A DNA stretch of 64,000 nt. Origin: Geosiphon pyriformis (lineage: Eukaryota; Glomeromycota; Glomeromycetes; Archaeosporales; Geosiphonaceae). A program made the translations under genes and the position numbers. Shown here piece after piece: positions 62,826 through 64,000 of this stretch (its first letter is position 1; every line of letters starts with the position of its first letter). The notes beneath the pieces are model-generated. The model did no database searches, was not told the DNA's origin, and saw nothing but the letters and a program-made list of their open reading frames with translations. The stretch is taken from contig JAAOMT010000334.1 of NCBI GenBank assembly GCA_016748015.1, forward strand, positions 1 to 64,000, in the 5' to 3' direction.

Positions 62826-63601
62826 TTGAATTCAGATATCCTAGTAAATATTACATATACAATTGTACCCTATGACCTTTTTGTACAATCTGGTTCAGGG
62901 CTGAACGAAATAATTGGTGGTCATTTGGCGTCCTCTCTTGGAGGGCAAAATGCCAGCTTGGATATTAGCGTTCTTTATCCCTTGTTTCGCTTTCGGTGCG
63001 CTAGCAGTCATGTTTTCTACAGGGGCACGAATCATTATAGCTGCGGTACATTGAGAATATATTCCTTTGTTTTCACCAATACTCAGGAAATGGAGTATAC
63101 GGACATATACTCCTGTAAATGCATTGGTAAGAAATCAAATGGTTTAATGTATGAAAATTTAAGTCTCTATAGCGAGATCTATAATTTTTTATTTTAGGCG
63201 GCCCAAGCTATATGGTGCTTGTTGATTTCATTCTTTGTTCCAACCAATGATCCTTTTAATCAAATACTATCTCAACTTTAAAAATTCTTTTGCAAGATAT
63301 TACGACGAAGAGGAGCGAATAAAAGGTAATTTGTGCCAAAAGCCGTGCTGATTAAATTTTTTCATTTTCACGAAATTTATTTTTTTCGCTGCCTTTGTTC
63401 CGGATAACAAAGGTCACAATTCGAAACAGAATAATAGCAATACGACTATTATTAGGGGCGACTATATATTGCCCTTCATACTCTGATAATCAAATCACTC
63501 ACTACCATTACTATCTTCCATACTTGAAGGGTGTGATAGTAATTGCTATTGGAGCAATTTTTTGGTACTTTTTGCCCAAATGCGAATCACTTGGAGTTTA
63601 A
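62826..63601 (+). pseudogene. broken amino-acid permease (APC superfamily, LAT-like), C-terminal part
   Basis: Segments in shifting frames read RNNWWSFGVLSWRAK, MPAWILAFFIPCFAFGALAV, MFSTGARIIIAAVH, a TGA, then EYIPLFSPILRKWSIRTYTP and VNALAAQAIWCLLISFFVPT. After an intron-like spacer come ARYYDEEERIK and, in the last ORF, HYHYYLPYLKGVIVIAIGAI followed by FWYFLPK. The pattern 'TPVNAL..Q.IW' and a C-terminal 'YYLPYL.GV..IA.GA..WYF' fit eukaryotic LAT/MUP1-type amino-acid permeases. Frameshifts and the internal stop make it inactive, and the N-terminal half is not visible between here and the preceding gene. Confidence 0.65.
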
Positions 63602-64000
63602 ATTTAAAAAATAGTAGCATATTTAGTTTATATTGGTACTTAACAAATAAATTCGGTTTTTAAAGACAGTTAATTATTAAAAAGAAGATTTTTGTCTCGA
63701 GTCGATAGTAATAATAAAATGAATGAAGCCTTTAATCAAAATTTTAAATTTTTTGGATAATATTGCATGTCAATTAATGATGAAAATATCGATTTCTAGC
63801 TTTTGTACAAGTTTAATTTTCAGATTTTTGCTTTTGAATAAAGTTTTAATAATTAAATTTAGTATTGTGATTGTGGAATCACAATGACAATTATTTTTTT
63901 CAACTTCTTGTAACTGTAAGATTTTTTGGGATAAACATAGAAAAGATGAAAAAATATTCAACATTGATGAAAAAGTAATAGAAAAATTTATATAAAGGAA
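63602..64000. other. intergenic to window end
   Basis: AT-rich sequence, no supported feature. Confidence 0.5.

Overview
The window looks like nuclear DNA of an arbuscular mycorrhizal fungus (Glomeromycotina, close to Rhizophagus). It is very AT-rich, full of (TTA)n microsatellites, and its genes have many short GT-AG introns. It carries hallmarks of those genomes: protein kinases with an HGDLHPGN catalytic loop fused to Sel1 repeats, a multi-exon Argonaute, decayed Tc1/mariner and DUF7869 elements, and amplified uncharacterised protein families. The species is inferred from gene content; no marker gene is present.

Layout. 0-9 kb: a short unassigned ORF, a decayed copy of the locus found at 61-63.5 kb, an unassigned coding relic, then an extremely AT-rich gene-free block. 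10-20 kb: two membrane-anchored class 3 lipase-like genes (10693-12221 +, 18534-20152 -) flanking an intronless nickel/cobalt transporter (15129-16304 +). 22-24 kb: a DUF3455 protein with signal peptide and GPI-type tail. 25-35 kb: a graveyard with a decayed gene of an unknown family, a DUF7869 relic, a Tc1 transposase relic and a broken kinase/Sel1 gene. 35.5-42.8 kb: one Argonaute gene (15 exons, 842 aa), whose 3' half appears twice as an apparently identical 2658-bp repeat around a 20-N gap, most simply two overlapping contigs left unmerged. 43.9-44.5 kb: a second Tc1 relic. 45.4-49.3 kb: three small single-exon coiled-coil genes that look like diverged tandem paralogues. 52.4-53.9 kb: a third lipase-like gene. 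60-63.6 kb: an intact 10-exon gene of an amplified uncharacterised family, followed by a broken amino-acid permease.

Main result. All three lipase-like genes share exon architecture and keep the family aspartate and histidine, but each has glycine where the nucleophilic serine of the GxSxG elbow should be. They look like a paralogous family of membrane-anchored pseudo-lipases. The Argonaute is second: its active site reads Asp-Asp-Asp-His, with aspartate in place of the glutamate finger. Gene models were spliced by eye from GT-AG sites and reading frame. Models whose exon lengths sum to a clean frame are the lipase-like genes, the Argonaute and the 569-aa gene; one junction in the DUF3455 gene does not.
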